Shown piece after piece: positions 35,316-43,649 of a stretch of 64,000 nucleotides of DNA. The DNA is from Streptomyces sp. NRRL S-37 (lineage in GTDB: Bacteria; Actinomycetota; Actinomycetes; Streptomycetales; Streptomycetaceae). Made by a program: the position numbers and the translations under genes. Below the pieces are notes generated by a model that searched no databases, was not told the DNA's origin, and saw only the letters and a list, made by a program, of their open reading frames with translations. The stretch is from NCBI RefSeq assembly GCF_000721605.1, contig NZ_JOIZ01000004.1, positions 62,001 to 126,000 of the forward strand, written 5' to 3'. Positions within the stretch are counted from its first letter, which is position 1, and every line of letters begins with the position of its first letter.

Positions 35316-38222
35316 TCACCGGGCGACCGCGTACGCCTCCACCGACCACAGCGAGTAGCCGTACCGCGTCGCCCGCTTCTCGCCCTGGACGCGGATGTGC
35401 CGGACGCCGGGCTCGTCCATGCGGACGGTCTCCCGGCCGCCCCGGCTGCCCCGGACCTCTGCCGCCGTGCGCCAGGTGCGGCCGTCCGCCGACACCTCCA
35501 CGCGGTACGCCGACGGGTGCGCCTCCTGCCAGTGCAGCGCGACCCTGCCCAGCCGTACCGGACGCTCCAGCTCGACCTGCCACCAGGCGTCGTCGTCGAC
35601 CGGGGACGACCAGCGGGTCTCCGGATCGCCGTCGTTCGCCGCCGGGGCCGGGAAGTCGGGTGTCTCGTCGGCCGAGGAGCTCGCCCGGCCGGTGCGGGCC
35701 AGATCGGGCCCCGCGGTGCGGGGGACGGCGTGGACCGTCAGCGTGCGGGTGGCGCCGGCGAAGGCGAGCCGGACGCCGTACGACCCGGTGGGCGTGCCCG
35801 GATCCACCGTCACCTCGACCGGTACCTCCACCGGTGTACCGCGCGGCACGGTCAGCGCGTCCTTCGGCACCCGCACGCCGATGCCCTTCGGGGCGTCCGC
35901 GGTCAGCCTGCCGCGCACCTCGTCGGGGCGCAGCGAGCCGAGGGCGACCGTCAGCCGCCGGACACCGCCGATGTCGGTGTCCGCGCGGTCGTCGGGCAGC
36001 TCCACGGAGGCGGCGGGCGCGTCCGCGAACCAGGGGACCAGGTGGTGTACCCGGGAGGCGTCGGCGCCGGTGACCCGGACGGAGTCCACCGGATCGTCGC
36101 CGGACGGCAGTTCGGTGGCGCCCGACGCGGACAGCGCGCCCAGCCGGCGCCAGCCCTCGCCCGGCACACGGACCTCCACGGTCCCCCGCGTGCCCGGCTC
36201 GGTGAGCACCGTCACGGCGTTCAGCGTCCGGGCGCGCGGGAGGTCGAGGACGCGGTCGCCGCCGGACCGCGCGGGCGGCTCGTGGCCGATGCCCGCCCAG
36301 CTGTCGTACGCCTGCCGCGCCCGGCTCAGGAACGGGTCAAGGACCCCCTCGCCGACCGTCACCCGGGAGGACTCCAGTCCCGCCCGCTGCTCGCCCAGCC
36401 GCCGGTACGCCGCCCAGGCGGCGTCCGCGTCCCCGGCCCGCTGCGCGCGCAGCAGGTCCAGGGCCGTGATGCCCGCCTCGCCGTAGCGGGCCAGCCGCCG
36501 GGACCACGGGTCGACCTCGGCGGCGAGCCCGGTCCCGGACAGCCGCTCCGGCAGCTCGCGCAGGACGGTGAAGGCCGCCCGCAGCCGCGCCTCCTCCACC
36601 GTCCCGTCCGCGCCGGGGGTGGTACGGGCCCGCCGGAACGCCTCCAGCAGCGGCCGCAGATACGCCGACTCCTCGCCGTCCAGCACCGACGACGCGGTGT
36701 TCCCGGCGAGCGCGGCCAGTGCCTCCTCGCGCCGGGCGTCACCGCCGGCGAGATCGGCGATCGCGGCCCGCCAGGACTCCCGGGGACGGTAGTCGCGCGG
36801 GTTCCAGGCGAAGTCCGCGGCGGTGAACAGCGGGATGCGGGACGCCTCGGGCTGCGCCATCGCGTTGGCGAGCAGCGCGGCCGAACCCGCCGCGACGGCC
36901 GGTTCGCGGCCCTGGTAGGGGCCGAGGAAGATCCGGCCGGGGGCGTAGTCGTTCACCGGGTAGTTGTCCATGGTCACCAGCGGATGCCCGAACACCTCCC
37001 GAGCCGTCGCCAGCTGGCCGCCCGTGATGGTGCTCGGCACCACCCCGACCCCGGTCCACGCCACCTCGACGTCCGCGTCCAGCTCCTCGGCGAGGGCACG
37101 CCGGTACGCCGTCGAACCGTCCTCGTAGAACTCGGTGGGCATCAGGGACAGGGCGGCGGCGTCCGGGTGGCGCTCCGCCAGGTGCCGGGCCACCGCGTTC
37201 GCCACGTGCGCCTGGGCGCGGGCGGCCGCGCCGGGCCCCGAACCGAACCGGCCGGCGTCCGCCCCGCAGTGCCACTCGCTGTAGCTGACGTCCTGGAACT
37301 GCAGCTGGAAGGCGCGGAAGCCCAGCGCCCACATCGCGTCCAGCTTGCGGGTCAGCGCCCGCAGGTCGTCGTCCGAGGCGAAGCACATCGCCTGCCCCGG
37401 CGCCACCGCCCAGCCGAGCGTGACGTGGTCGCGCCGCGCCCGCTCCGCCAGCTCCCGGAACTCCGCCCGCCGCCCGGCCGGATACGGCTCGCGCCAGCGG
37501 GCCTGCCGGTAGAGGTCCTCGCCGGGCGCGTAGAGGTACCGGTTCTGCTTGGTGCGGGCCATGAAGTCGAGCTGGGCCAGCCGCTGTCCGTGCGTCCACG
37601 GAGTGCCGTAGAAGCCCTCGGTGATGCCGCGCACGGCGGTGCCGGGCCAGTCGCGCACGACGGCCGCGGTGAACGTGGTGCCGTCCGGGCGCAGCAGCTG
37701 GCGCAGCGTCTGCACGCCGTGGAACTGGCCGTCGCCGTCCGCGCCGGACAGGGAGACGGCACCCTTGCCGACGGTCAGCGCGTAACCGCCGACGGGGAGG
37801 GCGTGCCGGGGGTCGCCCGGGGTGCGTTCCCGGTCCACGCGCACCACGAGCGCCCCCTCGGGCACCTGTGCGCCGGGGGCGGTGAACCGGCGCGCGCCCG
37901 CCTCCCGCAGCAGCGCGCGGAGCGCGTCGAGGGCGTACGGGTCGGCCGTCGCGTCCACGACCAGGGCGACCTCCTCGGTCACCGCGACCGGGGCGCCGTT
38001 CGCGCGCAGGGAGTGCGGCCGCGGCCACACGGACGGCTCCGCCGCCCGCGCCGTGTCGGCGGCCGGGGACGCGGTGGTGCCCGGCGCGGGCGGCGCGGCC
38101 ACGGCGGCGGGCGCGGTGCCCAGGGTCCCGGCGCCCAGGGTGCCGGCGAGGACGGCGAGGGCGAGGGCGGTCCTTCCGGCGCTCGCCGTCGTGTTCGCCG
38201 TCCTGCCACGCCGTAGCCGCAC
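35316..38222 (-). CDS. Secreted GH84-family glycosidase (beta-N-acetylglucosaminidase/hyaluronidase-like) with C-terminal CBM32-like domain
   Basis: The protein is 968 residues from GTG 38222 with CCAGGAGGGCC upstream. The signal peptide covers about residues 1-42 (TALALAVLAGTLGAGTLG ... AVAA). A beta-hexosaminidase-like N-terminal domain follows (about 60-190; SLSGADGDGQFHGVQTLRQL), then the GH84 barrel from VRDWPGTAVRGITEGFYGTPW. Next come helical linker domains, an Ig-like region and a C-terminal F5/8-type (CBM32) domain (DGDPETRWSSPVDDDAWWQV ... GYSLWSVEAY). GH84 enzymes use two adjacent Asp residues; the corresponding place here reads FQDV with Gln310-Asp311, so one is replaced. It may be a secreted hexosaminidase with altered chemistry. 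Expected substrates are GlcNAc-containing glycans or glycoproteins. Confidence 0.85.
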   Translation of the reverse strand: MRLRRGRTANTTASAGRTALALAVLAGTLGAGTLGTAPAAVAAPPAPGTTASPAADTARAAEPSVWPRPHSLRANGAPVAVTEEVALVVDATADPYALDALRALLREAGARRFTAPGAQVPEGALVVRVDRERTPGDPRHALPVGGYALTVGKGAVSLSGADGDGQFHGVQTLRQLLRPDGTTFTAAVVRDWPGTAVRGITEGFYGTPWTHGQRLAQLDFMARTKQNRYLYAPGEDLYRQARWREPYPAGRRAEFRELAERARRDHVTLGWAVAPGQAMCFASDDDLRALTRKLDAMWALGFRAFQLQFQDVSYSEWHCGADAGRFGSGPGAAARAQAHVANAVARHLAERHPDAAALSLMPTEFYEDGSTAYRRALAEELDADVEVAWTGVGVVPSTITGGQLATAREVFGHPLVTMDNYPVNDYAPGRIFLGPYQGREPAVAAGSAALLANAMAQPEASRIPLFTAADFAWNPRDYRPRESWRAAIADLAGGDARREEALAALAGNTASSVLDGEESAYLRPLLEAFRRARTTPGADGTVEEARLRAAFTVLRELPERLSGTGLAAEVDPWSRRLARYGEAGITALDLLRAQRAGDADAAWAAYRRLGEQRAGLESSRVTVGEGVLDPFLSRARQAYDSWAGIGHEPPARSGGDRVLDLPRARTLNAVTVLTEPGTRGTVEVRVPGEGWRRLGALSASGATELPSGDDPVDSVRVTGADASRVHHLVPWFADAPAASVELPDDRADTDIGGVRRLTVALGSLRPDEVRGRLTADAPKGIGVRVPKDALTVPRGTPVEVPVEVTVDPGTPTGSYGVRLAFAGATRTLTVHAVPRTAGPDLARTGRASSSADETPDFPAPAANDGDPETRWSSPVDDDAWWQVELERPVRLGRVALHWQEAHPSAYRVEVSADGRTWRTAAEVRGSRGGRETVRMDEPGVRHIRVQGEKRATRYGYSLWSVEAYAVAR

Positions 38223-38519
38223 GGGGCCCTCCTGGTCGCTCGACGGGCCGCCCGGCCCGGTGGCCGGTGCGGCCGTGTCCATTCCGTTACCGAGAAGACC
38301 CGAGCCCACCATTTCTGCGGTGAACGTGTCAATGAGAGTGGCCGTTGTGGCGCGTTTGTCCCACCGTGGAGGAAGGGGGCGGGGGAAGAATGTGATCAGG
38401 ACCACGTTGAAAGACTTTGTGCGTCTGGCATCGCGCCCCCTGGGTAGGGCTGCGGGATAACCCGCACGACCCGCACGCCCCGCGTGATCCGCGCGCCGTG
38501 CTCGACGAGGAGGCCACCT

Positions 38520-38801
38520 GTGGCTGCACCGGCTCACGTCCCTTCCCCGATCCTGTCCAAACCCGTGGCGGAGCCCTCCGCCGACCTCGAGGAACCGCAC
38601 TTCTGCGTTTTCAGCGCGGAAGGATCCTGCGCCGAGACGCCGCTGACCAGCGAACCTCCGCTGCCCGACGCCGAACCCCTCACCAGCGAACCGCCGCTCG
38701 CCGACACCACCCCCCTGACCAGCGAGTCCGACGCCTTCCTGGACACCTCGGACTCCTCCGGGCTCGACTCCTTCCCGGCCCAGTACCGCCCGGAGCCCTA
38801 G
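38520..38801 (+). CDS. Small acidic protein with a 12-residue triple repeat
   Basis: This 93-residue product starts at GTG 38520 with a strong GAGGAGG site. The N-terminal half has two Cys residues (HFCVFSAEGSCAET). The C-terminal half has three tandem 12-residue units, PLTSEPPLPDAE, PLTSEPPLADTT and PLTSESDAFLDT, then a Ser/Asp-rich end. There is no signal peptide or membrane helix. I recognise no family. It ends two bases before the malQ start, so it is probably co-transcribed with malQ. A small leader-like regulator or a modified-peptide precursor would both be guesses; no tailoring enzyme gene is adjacent. Confidence 0.7.
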   Translation: MAAPAHVPSPILSKPVAEPSADLEEPHFCVFSAEGSCAETPLTSEPPLPDAEPLTSEPPLADTTPLTSESDAFLDTSDSSGLDSFPAQYRPEP

Positions 38802-38802
38802 G

Positions 38803-40878
38803 GTGAGCGCGCCACGGCCGGCCGAGCCCCCTTCCGAGGACCTGTCCCGGCTCGCCGCCCTGCACGGCGTCGCCACCTCGTACCACCCCTCCCCGGACCG
38901 CACGGTCGCGGCCACGGCCACCGCCGTCTCCCTCACGCTGGCCGCCCTCGGCGTGGACACGGCCACCCCCGAGGCCGTACGCGCCGCCCTCACCGCCCGC
39001 GAACGGGAACTCGGCGAGCGGCTGCTGCCCCCCACCGTGGTCGGCTGGGGCGCCGGCACCCCGGCCGCCCTCACCGCGCTCCCCGAGGGCACCCGGCTGC
39101 TCGTCCGCACCGAACAGGGCGAGACCCGCGACCGGGCCGAGCACCTCCCGCCCGGCGTGCACGAACTGACCGCCACCACTCCCGACGGCCGCACCGCCCA
39201 CGCCCACCTGATCGTCGCACCGCCCACGCTGCCCGCGCCGCCCGGACGCGCGTACGGGCTCCTGGTCCAGCTCTACTCCCTGCTCTCCCGCCGCTCCTGG
39301 GGCATGGGCGACCTCGCCGACCTCGGCGAACTCGCCGGCTGGGCCGGACGCGCCCTCGGCGCCGGGTTCGTCCAGGTCAACCCCCTGCACGCGGCCGTCC
39401 CCGGCCCCCCGACCGACCCCTCCCCCTACCGCCCCTCCTCTCGCCGCTTCCCCGACCCCGTCCACCTGCGGATCGAGGACGTCCCCGAGTTCGCGTACGT
39501 CGACGACCGCGACCACGTGCGCGCCCTGCTGGAGCGGGCCGGACGGCTGCGCGAGGCGGTGCTGGACGACGGCGCCCTGATCGACCGGGACGCCGTGTGG
39601 GAGGCCAAACGAGAGGCGCTGGAACTGGTGCACCGGGTCCCGCTCGGCCCCGGCCGCCGCGCCGCCTACGACGACTTCCGCGCCGGACAGGGTCAGGCCC
39701 TTCAGGACCACGCCACCTGGTGCGCGCTCGCCGAGGTCCACGGTGCCGACTGGCACCGCTGGCCCGCCGCACTGCGCGACCCGCGCTCGCCCGGGACCGC
39801 CCGTGCCCGGCAGGAGCTGGCGGACCGCGTCGACTTCCACTCCCGGCTCGTCTGGCTCACCGACGCCCAGCTCACCGCCGCCCAGCGGGCCGCGCGCGAG
39901 GCCGGGATGCCGGTCGGGATCGTCCACGACCTCGCCGTCGGCGTCCACCCCGGCGGCGCCGACGCCTGGGCCCAGCAGGAGTACTTCGCGGCCGGCATGT
40001 CCGTCGGCGCGCCCCCGGACGCCTTCAACGCGCGTGGCCAGGACTGGGGCCTGCCGCCCTGGCGCCCCGACCGGCTCGCCGCCTCCGGATACGCTCCCTT
40101 CCGCGCCCTGCTGCGAGGACTGTTCCGGTACGCGGGCGCCCTGCGCATCGACCATGTGATGGGCCTGTTCCGGCTCTGGTGGGTCCCCGAGGGCCACCCG
40201 CCCACGGAGGGCACGTACGTCCGTTACGACGCGGAGGCGATGCTCGCCGTCCTCGTCCTGGAGGCGTCCCGGGCCGGGGCGGTGGTGATCGGCGAGGACC
40301 TGGGGACCGTCGAGCCCGGCGTGCGCGAGGCGCTGCGCGAACGGGGTGTGTACGGCACGTCGGTGCTGTGGTTCGAACGGGACTGGGACGGCGACCGGCG
40401 CCCGCTGCCGCCGGACGACTGGCGCGCGGACTGCCTGGCCACCGCCACCACCCACGACCTGCCGCCGACGGCCGCACGGCTCAGCGGGGAGCACGTGGAA
40501 CTGCGGGACAGCCTGGGGCTGCTCACGCGGCCGCCGGCGGAGGAGCGGGCGGAGGCGGCGGCCGACACGGCGGAGTGGCGGGAACTGTTCGTACGGCTGG
40601 GGCTGATGGGGGCGGACGCCTCCGAGGAGGCCGAGATCCAGGCCGTCCACCGGTACCTGCTGCGCACGCCGGCCCGGATGATCGGGGTCTGGCTTCCCGA
40701 CGGCATCGGCGACCGGCGCCCGCAGAACCTGCCCGGCACGTGGGACCAGTACCCGAACTGGCGGCTGCCGGTGGCGGACGCGCGGGGAAGGCCGGTGACG
40801 CTGGAGGAACTGGCGGCGTCGGCGAGGCTGCGGGCACTGATGGATGTGCTGAGGACCAGCAGCCCGTCCGGCGTTTGA
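38803..40878 (+). CDS. malQ: 4-alpha-glucanotransferase (GH77, amylomaltase)
   Basis: The protein is 691 residues. The GH77 barrel shows the conserved acid cluster: RIDHVMGLFRLWW (catalytic nucleophile Asp in the RIDH context), VVIGEDLGTVEPGVRE (general acid Glu in IGEDLG) and ATTHDLPPTAARL (third carboxylate). The N-terminal ~150 residues are the extension typical of actinobacterial and MalQ-type enzymes. It transfers 1,4-glucan segments between maltodextrins in glycogen/maltose use. GTG 38803 lies two bases after the stop of the upstream small gene. A dispersed repeat that can form hairpins starts at its 3' end. Confidence 0.93.
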   Translation: MSAPRPAEPPSEDLSRLAALHGVATSYHPSPDRTVAATATAVSLTLAALGVDTATPEAVRAALTARERELGERLLPPTVVGWGAGTPAALTALPEGTRLLVRTEQGETRDRAEHLPPGVHELTATTPDGRTAHAHLIVAPPTLPAPPGRAYGLLVQLYSLLSRRSWGMGDLADLGELAGWAGRALGAGFVQVNPLHAAVPGPPTDPSPYRPSSRRFPDPVHLRIEDVPEFAYVDDRDHVRALLERAGRLREAVLDDGALIDRDAVWEAKREALELVHRVPLGPGRRAAYDDFRAGQGQALQDHATWCALAEVHGADWHRWPAALRDPRSPGTARARQELADRVDFHSRLVWLTDAQLTAAQRAAREAGMPVGIVHDLAVGVHPGGADAWAQQEYFAAGMSVGAPPDAFNARGQDWGLPPWRPDRLAASGYAPFRALLRGLFRYAGALRIDHVMGLFRLWWVPEGHPPTEGTYVRYDAEAMLAVLVLEASRAGAVVIGEDLGTVEPGVREALRERGVYGTSVLWFERDWDGDRRPLPPDDWRADCLATATTHDLPPTAARLSGEHVELRDSLGLLTRPPAEERAEAAADTAEWRELFVRLGLMGADASEEAEIQAVHRYLLRTPARMIGVWLPDGIGDRRPQNLPGTWDQYPNWRLPVADARGRPVTLEELAASARLRALMDVLRTSSPSGV

Positions 40879-41082
40879 GGACGAGGCCCGTTCAGGGCCG
40901 AAGCAGGGTCCGGGGGTGGCGGCCCCCCGTGACGTCCGCTTGGCCGCTCACGGCGTTGAGGCCGGGCGGGGGTGTCCGCGCAGCCCGGCGCGGGCGGGGT
41001 GCCTCCCCCAGAGGGGGGACCCCCAGCCCACTCGTGCCGCCCTGGGGGTACCTCCCAGGCCTTAAGGCACTGGGGGAGGCAC
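40865..41082. repeat. Streptomyces-type dispersed intergenic repeats after malQ
   Basis: There are two parts. The first starts within the last malQ codons, with cgtccggcgtttgaggacg and a ggcccgttcagggcc hairpin, the widely dispersed streptomycete 3'-end element. The second carries a perfect 13-bp inverted repeat (gtgcctcccccag at 40999-41011 with its complement at 41070-41082) enclosing more G/C-run motifs like those at 13486-13580. No gene is recognised from 40879 to 41160. Confidence 0.6.
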
Positions 41083-41160
41083 GACTGCCCGCGGATTGCG
41101 CGGGCGGCTTACGGCACCCCGCCCGCGCGAACCCCGACCACGTTGGATAGTTTGGGCACC

Positions 41161-41436
41161 GTGGACAAGAAGAACGCCCTGCGCGCCGGCGCCCTGGCAG
41201 CCGGTACGACGCTGATGATGCTGCTCATGTCGTCCCCCGCGCTCGCGCTCACCCGCGACGACGGCGACGACCCCGGCACCGGTCTGAGCGTCATCGAGAC
41301 GCTGGGCCTCTATGTCGTGGCCCCGATCGCGCTGTTCGTGATCATCGCCGCTCTGGTGATGGTCGGCGACAAGTCGCACAAGAAGAAGGACACGACCAGC
41401 TCCAACATCAGCACCAAGGCCGAAGCCAAGGCCTGA
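41161..41436 (+). CDS. Small membrane protein with signal-like N-terminus
   Basis: The protein is 91 residues from GTG 41161. Residues 1-30 look like a signal peptide (DKKNALRAGALAAGTTLMML ... SSPALALT), then a short acidic loop, one membrane helix (LYVVAPIALFVIIAALVMV) and a Lys-rich cytoplasmic tail (HKKKDTTSSNISTKAEAKA). No Shine-Dalgarno is clear. Proteins of this build are common in Streptomyces, function unknown. A strong terminator follows 20 bp after its stop, so it forms a single-gene unit. Confidence 0.75.
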   Translation: MDKKNALRAGALAAGTTLMMLLMSSPALALTRDDGDDPGTGLSVIETLGLYVVAPIALFVIIAALVMVGDKSHKKKDTTSSNISTKAEAKA

Positions 41437-41456
41437 CCCGGGGCTCACCCGCTCGT

Positions 41457-41501
41457 GCAGAGGGCGCCGGCACCGCCGTACGCGGGGCCGGCGCCCTCTG
41501 C
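41457..41501 (+). terminator. Strong hairpin terminator
   Basis: A perfect 15-bp stem (41457-41471 with 41487-41501; arms gcagagggcgccggc and its complement) and a 15-nt loop lie 20 bp after the small membrane protein gene. Confidence 0.8.
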
Positions 41502-41572
41502 GCTGCCGAAAGGCGCCCTTGCGCGTTCCGCCGCGGCACGATCTCCTCACAGGTGGCACCGAGGAGGTCCTG

Positions 41573-43018
41573 ATGAACGGCACCACCCGTACCGTGATCG
41601 TGGTCGGCTCCGGCCCCACCGGCCTGCTGCTGGCCGGTGACCTGGCGGCCGCGGGCGTCCCCGTCACCGTCGTCGAGAAGCGCGCCCGCGGGATCAGCAA
41701 CCTCTCCCGCGCCTTCGTCCTGCACGCCCGCACCCTCGAACAGCTCGACGTGCGGGGCCTGGCCGGCGAACTGGAGGCGGTCGGCCGCCCGCTCGACCGG
41801 CTGCGCCTGTACGACCGGCTCGAACTCGACCTCCGCGCCCTCCCCTCCCGCTTCCCCCACCTCCTGGTCATCCCGCAGTACGAGGTGGAGAAGGCCCTGC
41901 TGCGGCGGGCCGTCGAAGCAGGCGCCGACTTCCGGTACGAGACCGAGGCGACCGGACTGACCCAGGACGCGGACGGCGTGACGGTCGGGACGAAGGGCCC
42001 CGGCGGGGAGCGCGGGGAACTGCGGGCCGCGTACGTCGTCGGCACCGACGGAATGCGCAGCACCGTACGGGAGGCGGTCGGGCTGCCCTTCCCCGGACGT
42101 TCCGTCATCCGGTCCGTGGTCCTGGCGGACGTACGGCTCGCCGAGCAGCCGGAGACGCTGCTCACCGTGAACGCCGTCGGGGACGCCTTCGCCTTCCTCG
42201 CGCCGTTCGGCGACGGCTACCACCGGGTCATCGGCTGGAACCGGGCCCGCGACGTCCCCGACGACGCCCCCCTCGACCTCGACGAGATCAAGGAGATCAC
42301 CCGCCTCGCCCTCGGCCGGGACCACGGCATGCACGACGCCCGCTGGATGTCCCGTTTCCACAGCGACGAACGCCAGGCGCCCGCCTACCGCGTGGGCCGC
42401 GTCTTCCTCGCCGGGGACGCCGCGCACGTGCACACCCCGGCCGGCGGACAGGGCATGAACACCGGCATGCAGGACGCGGCCAACCTGAGCTGGAAGCTCG
42501 CCCAGGTGCTGGACGGCCACGCCCCCGACTCCCTGCTCGACACCTACCACGCCGAACGGCACCCCGTCGGCCGGACGGTGCTGCGCAGCAGCGGCGGCAT
42601 CGTCCGGCTCGCCATGGCCCGGCGCCCCGCGACCCTGGCACTGCGCGCGGCCCTGGCCGCGGTGGTCACCCACGCCGCCCCGGTCCGCCGCAGGGCGCTC
42701 GGCCAGGTCACCGGTGTCGGCGTCCGGTACGCCGCGCCCCTCGGCGCCCACCGCATGACCGGCCTGCGCGTCCCCGACGTGACGCTCGGGGGCGGCGGCC
42801 GCCTGCACCAGGCGCTGCGCGGCGGCCGCTTCGTCCTGATCACACCGGAGCCGTACGGCGACGGGGGCGCCCGCAAGGAACGGCTGGCGGTGGAACGCTG
42901 GGCGTCCGGCAGCCGCCGTACGACCGTGCTGGTGCGCCCCGACGGATATGTGGCCTGGGCGTCGGACTCCGCCGGCGCGGCCGGCATCGAGGCCGCGCTC
43001 GCCACGCACGTCGGCTGA
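41573..43018 (+). CDS. FAD-dependent aromatic monooxygenase/hydroxylase (PHBH-like)
   Basis: The protein is 481 residues from ATG 41573 with GAGGAGG upstream. FAD-binding motifs in order: IVVGSGPTGLLLAGDLAAAG (dinucleotide fold), VVGTDGMRSTVREAVG (DG motif), and VFLAGDAAHVHTPAGGQGMN (GD motif). The C-terminal ~90 residues are the thioredoxin-like tail of phenol/polyketide hydroxylases. Such enzymes hydroxylate aromatic or polyketide substrates with NAD(P)H and O2; the substrate cannot be read. It is next to a MarR regulator and an EamA exporter gene but stands alone by orientation. A detoxification or secondary-metabolite role is possible. Confidence 0.9.
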   Translation: MNGTTRTVIVVGSGPTGLLLAGDLAAAGVPVTVVEKRARGISNLSRAFVLHARTLEQLDVRGLAGELEAVGRPLDRLRLYDRLELDLRALPSRFPHLLVIPQYEVEKALLRRAVEAGADFRYETEATGLTQDADGVTVGTKGPGGERGELRAAYVVGTDGMRSTVREAVGLPFPGRSVIRSVVLADVRLAEQPETLLTVNAVGDAFAFLAPFGDGYHRVIGWNRARDVPDDAPLDLDEIKEITRLALGRDHGMHDARWMSRFHSDERQAPAYRVGRVFLAGDAAHVHTPAGGQGMNTGMQDAANLSWKLAQVLDGHAPDSLLDTYHAERHPVGRTVLRSSGGIVRLAMARRPATLALRAALAAVVTHAAPVRRRALGQVTGVGVRYAAPLGAHRMTGLRVPDVTLGGGGRLHQALRGGRFVLITPEPYGDGGARKERLAVERWASGSRRTTVLVRPDGYVAWASDSAGAAGIEAALATHVG

Positions 43019-43032
43019 GGAGGGGCGGGTTC

Positions 43033-43539
43033 CTACCGCTCGGTCGCGAGCAGCAGTTCCCGGAGCAGACCGGCCAGCTCCCCCGCCCGTTCCCCGCCCA
43101 GGGCGGACAGGGCCTCCGTCTGGACGGCGAGCCCCGCGCCGACCGCCGCGTCGATCAGACGCAGGCCCGCCTCGGTGAGCGTGACCCGCAGTCCGCGGCG
43201 GTCGTGCGGGTCGGGGGAGCGGCGGAGCAGTCCCGCGCGCTCCAGCTTGTCGAGGCGGCCGGTCATCCCGCCGGTGGTGAGCATCAGCGTGGCCGAGAGC
43301 CGGCGGGGGGAGAGGGTGTAGGGCTCCCCGGAGCGGCGCAGGGTGGCGAGGACGTCGAACTCCCCGCGGGAGATCCCGTACCTGGCGTACTCCTTCTCCA
43401 TCCGGTCGCCCATGGCGCGCGCGAGCCGGAAGACGCGCCCGAAGACCTCCATGCCGGCGGTGTCGAGATCGGGCCGCACCCGCGCCCACTGTTCGGTGAT
43501 CGCGTCGACGGGGTCCTGGGGGCGCTGCTCTGCGGTCAT
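43033..43539 (-). CDS. MarR-family transcriptional regulator
   Basis: The protein is 168 residues from ATG 43539. The winged helix is visible as GISRGEFDVLATLRRSGEPY ... LSATLMLTTGGMTGRLDKLE (recognition helix), then the wing RAGLLRRSPDPHDRRGLRVT. The DRRG motif is typical of MarR. It is divergent from the EamA exporter gene, and a perfect 9-bp palindrome in the shared gap overlaps the exporter promoter, so it probably represses that gene (and perhaps itself) until a small phenolic ligand binds. It is convergent with the FAD monooxygenase gene, which could supply or remove such a ligand. Confidence 0.92.
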   Translation of the reverse strand: MTAEQRPQDPVDAITEQWARVRPDLDTAGMEVFGRVFRLARAMGDRMEKEYARYGISRGEFDVLATLRRSGEPYTLSPRRLSATLMLTTGGMTGRLDKLERAGLLRRSPDPHDRRGLRVTLTEAGLRLIDAAVGAGLAVQTEALSALGGERAGELAGLLRELLLATER

Positions 43540-43584
43540 GAACAGGAGTATCCGCCGGGAACGGGTCACCCGCAAGAAAGTAGA

Positions 43585-43616
43585 TTGACGGCAAGTAGCT
43601 TGCAAGTAAGCTACTT
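43585..43616 (+). promoter_or_regulatory. Promoter with overlapping MarR operator
   Basis: A -35 hexamer ttgacg lies at 43585-43590 and a poor -10 match (taagct, 43607-43612) at 16 bp spacing. Overlapping them is a perfect inverted repeat aagtagctt (43593-43601) and aagctactt (43608-43616) with a 6-nt centre. The stretch is much more AT-rich than its surroundings. It lies between divergent marR and exporter genes. Confidence 0.7.
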
Positions 43617-43649
43617 TTCATCGATCTATTCGGAAGAGGTGTGCCCGTC

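Noticed and set aside
40972..41160. 63-residue upstream extension of the small membrane protein
   Set aside because: It lies in the dispersed repeat and has no signal peptide; the GTG at 41161 gives a proper signal-like N-terminus.
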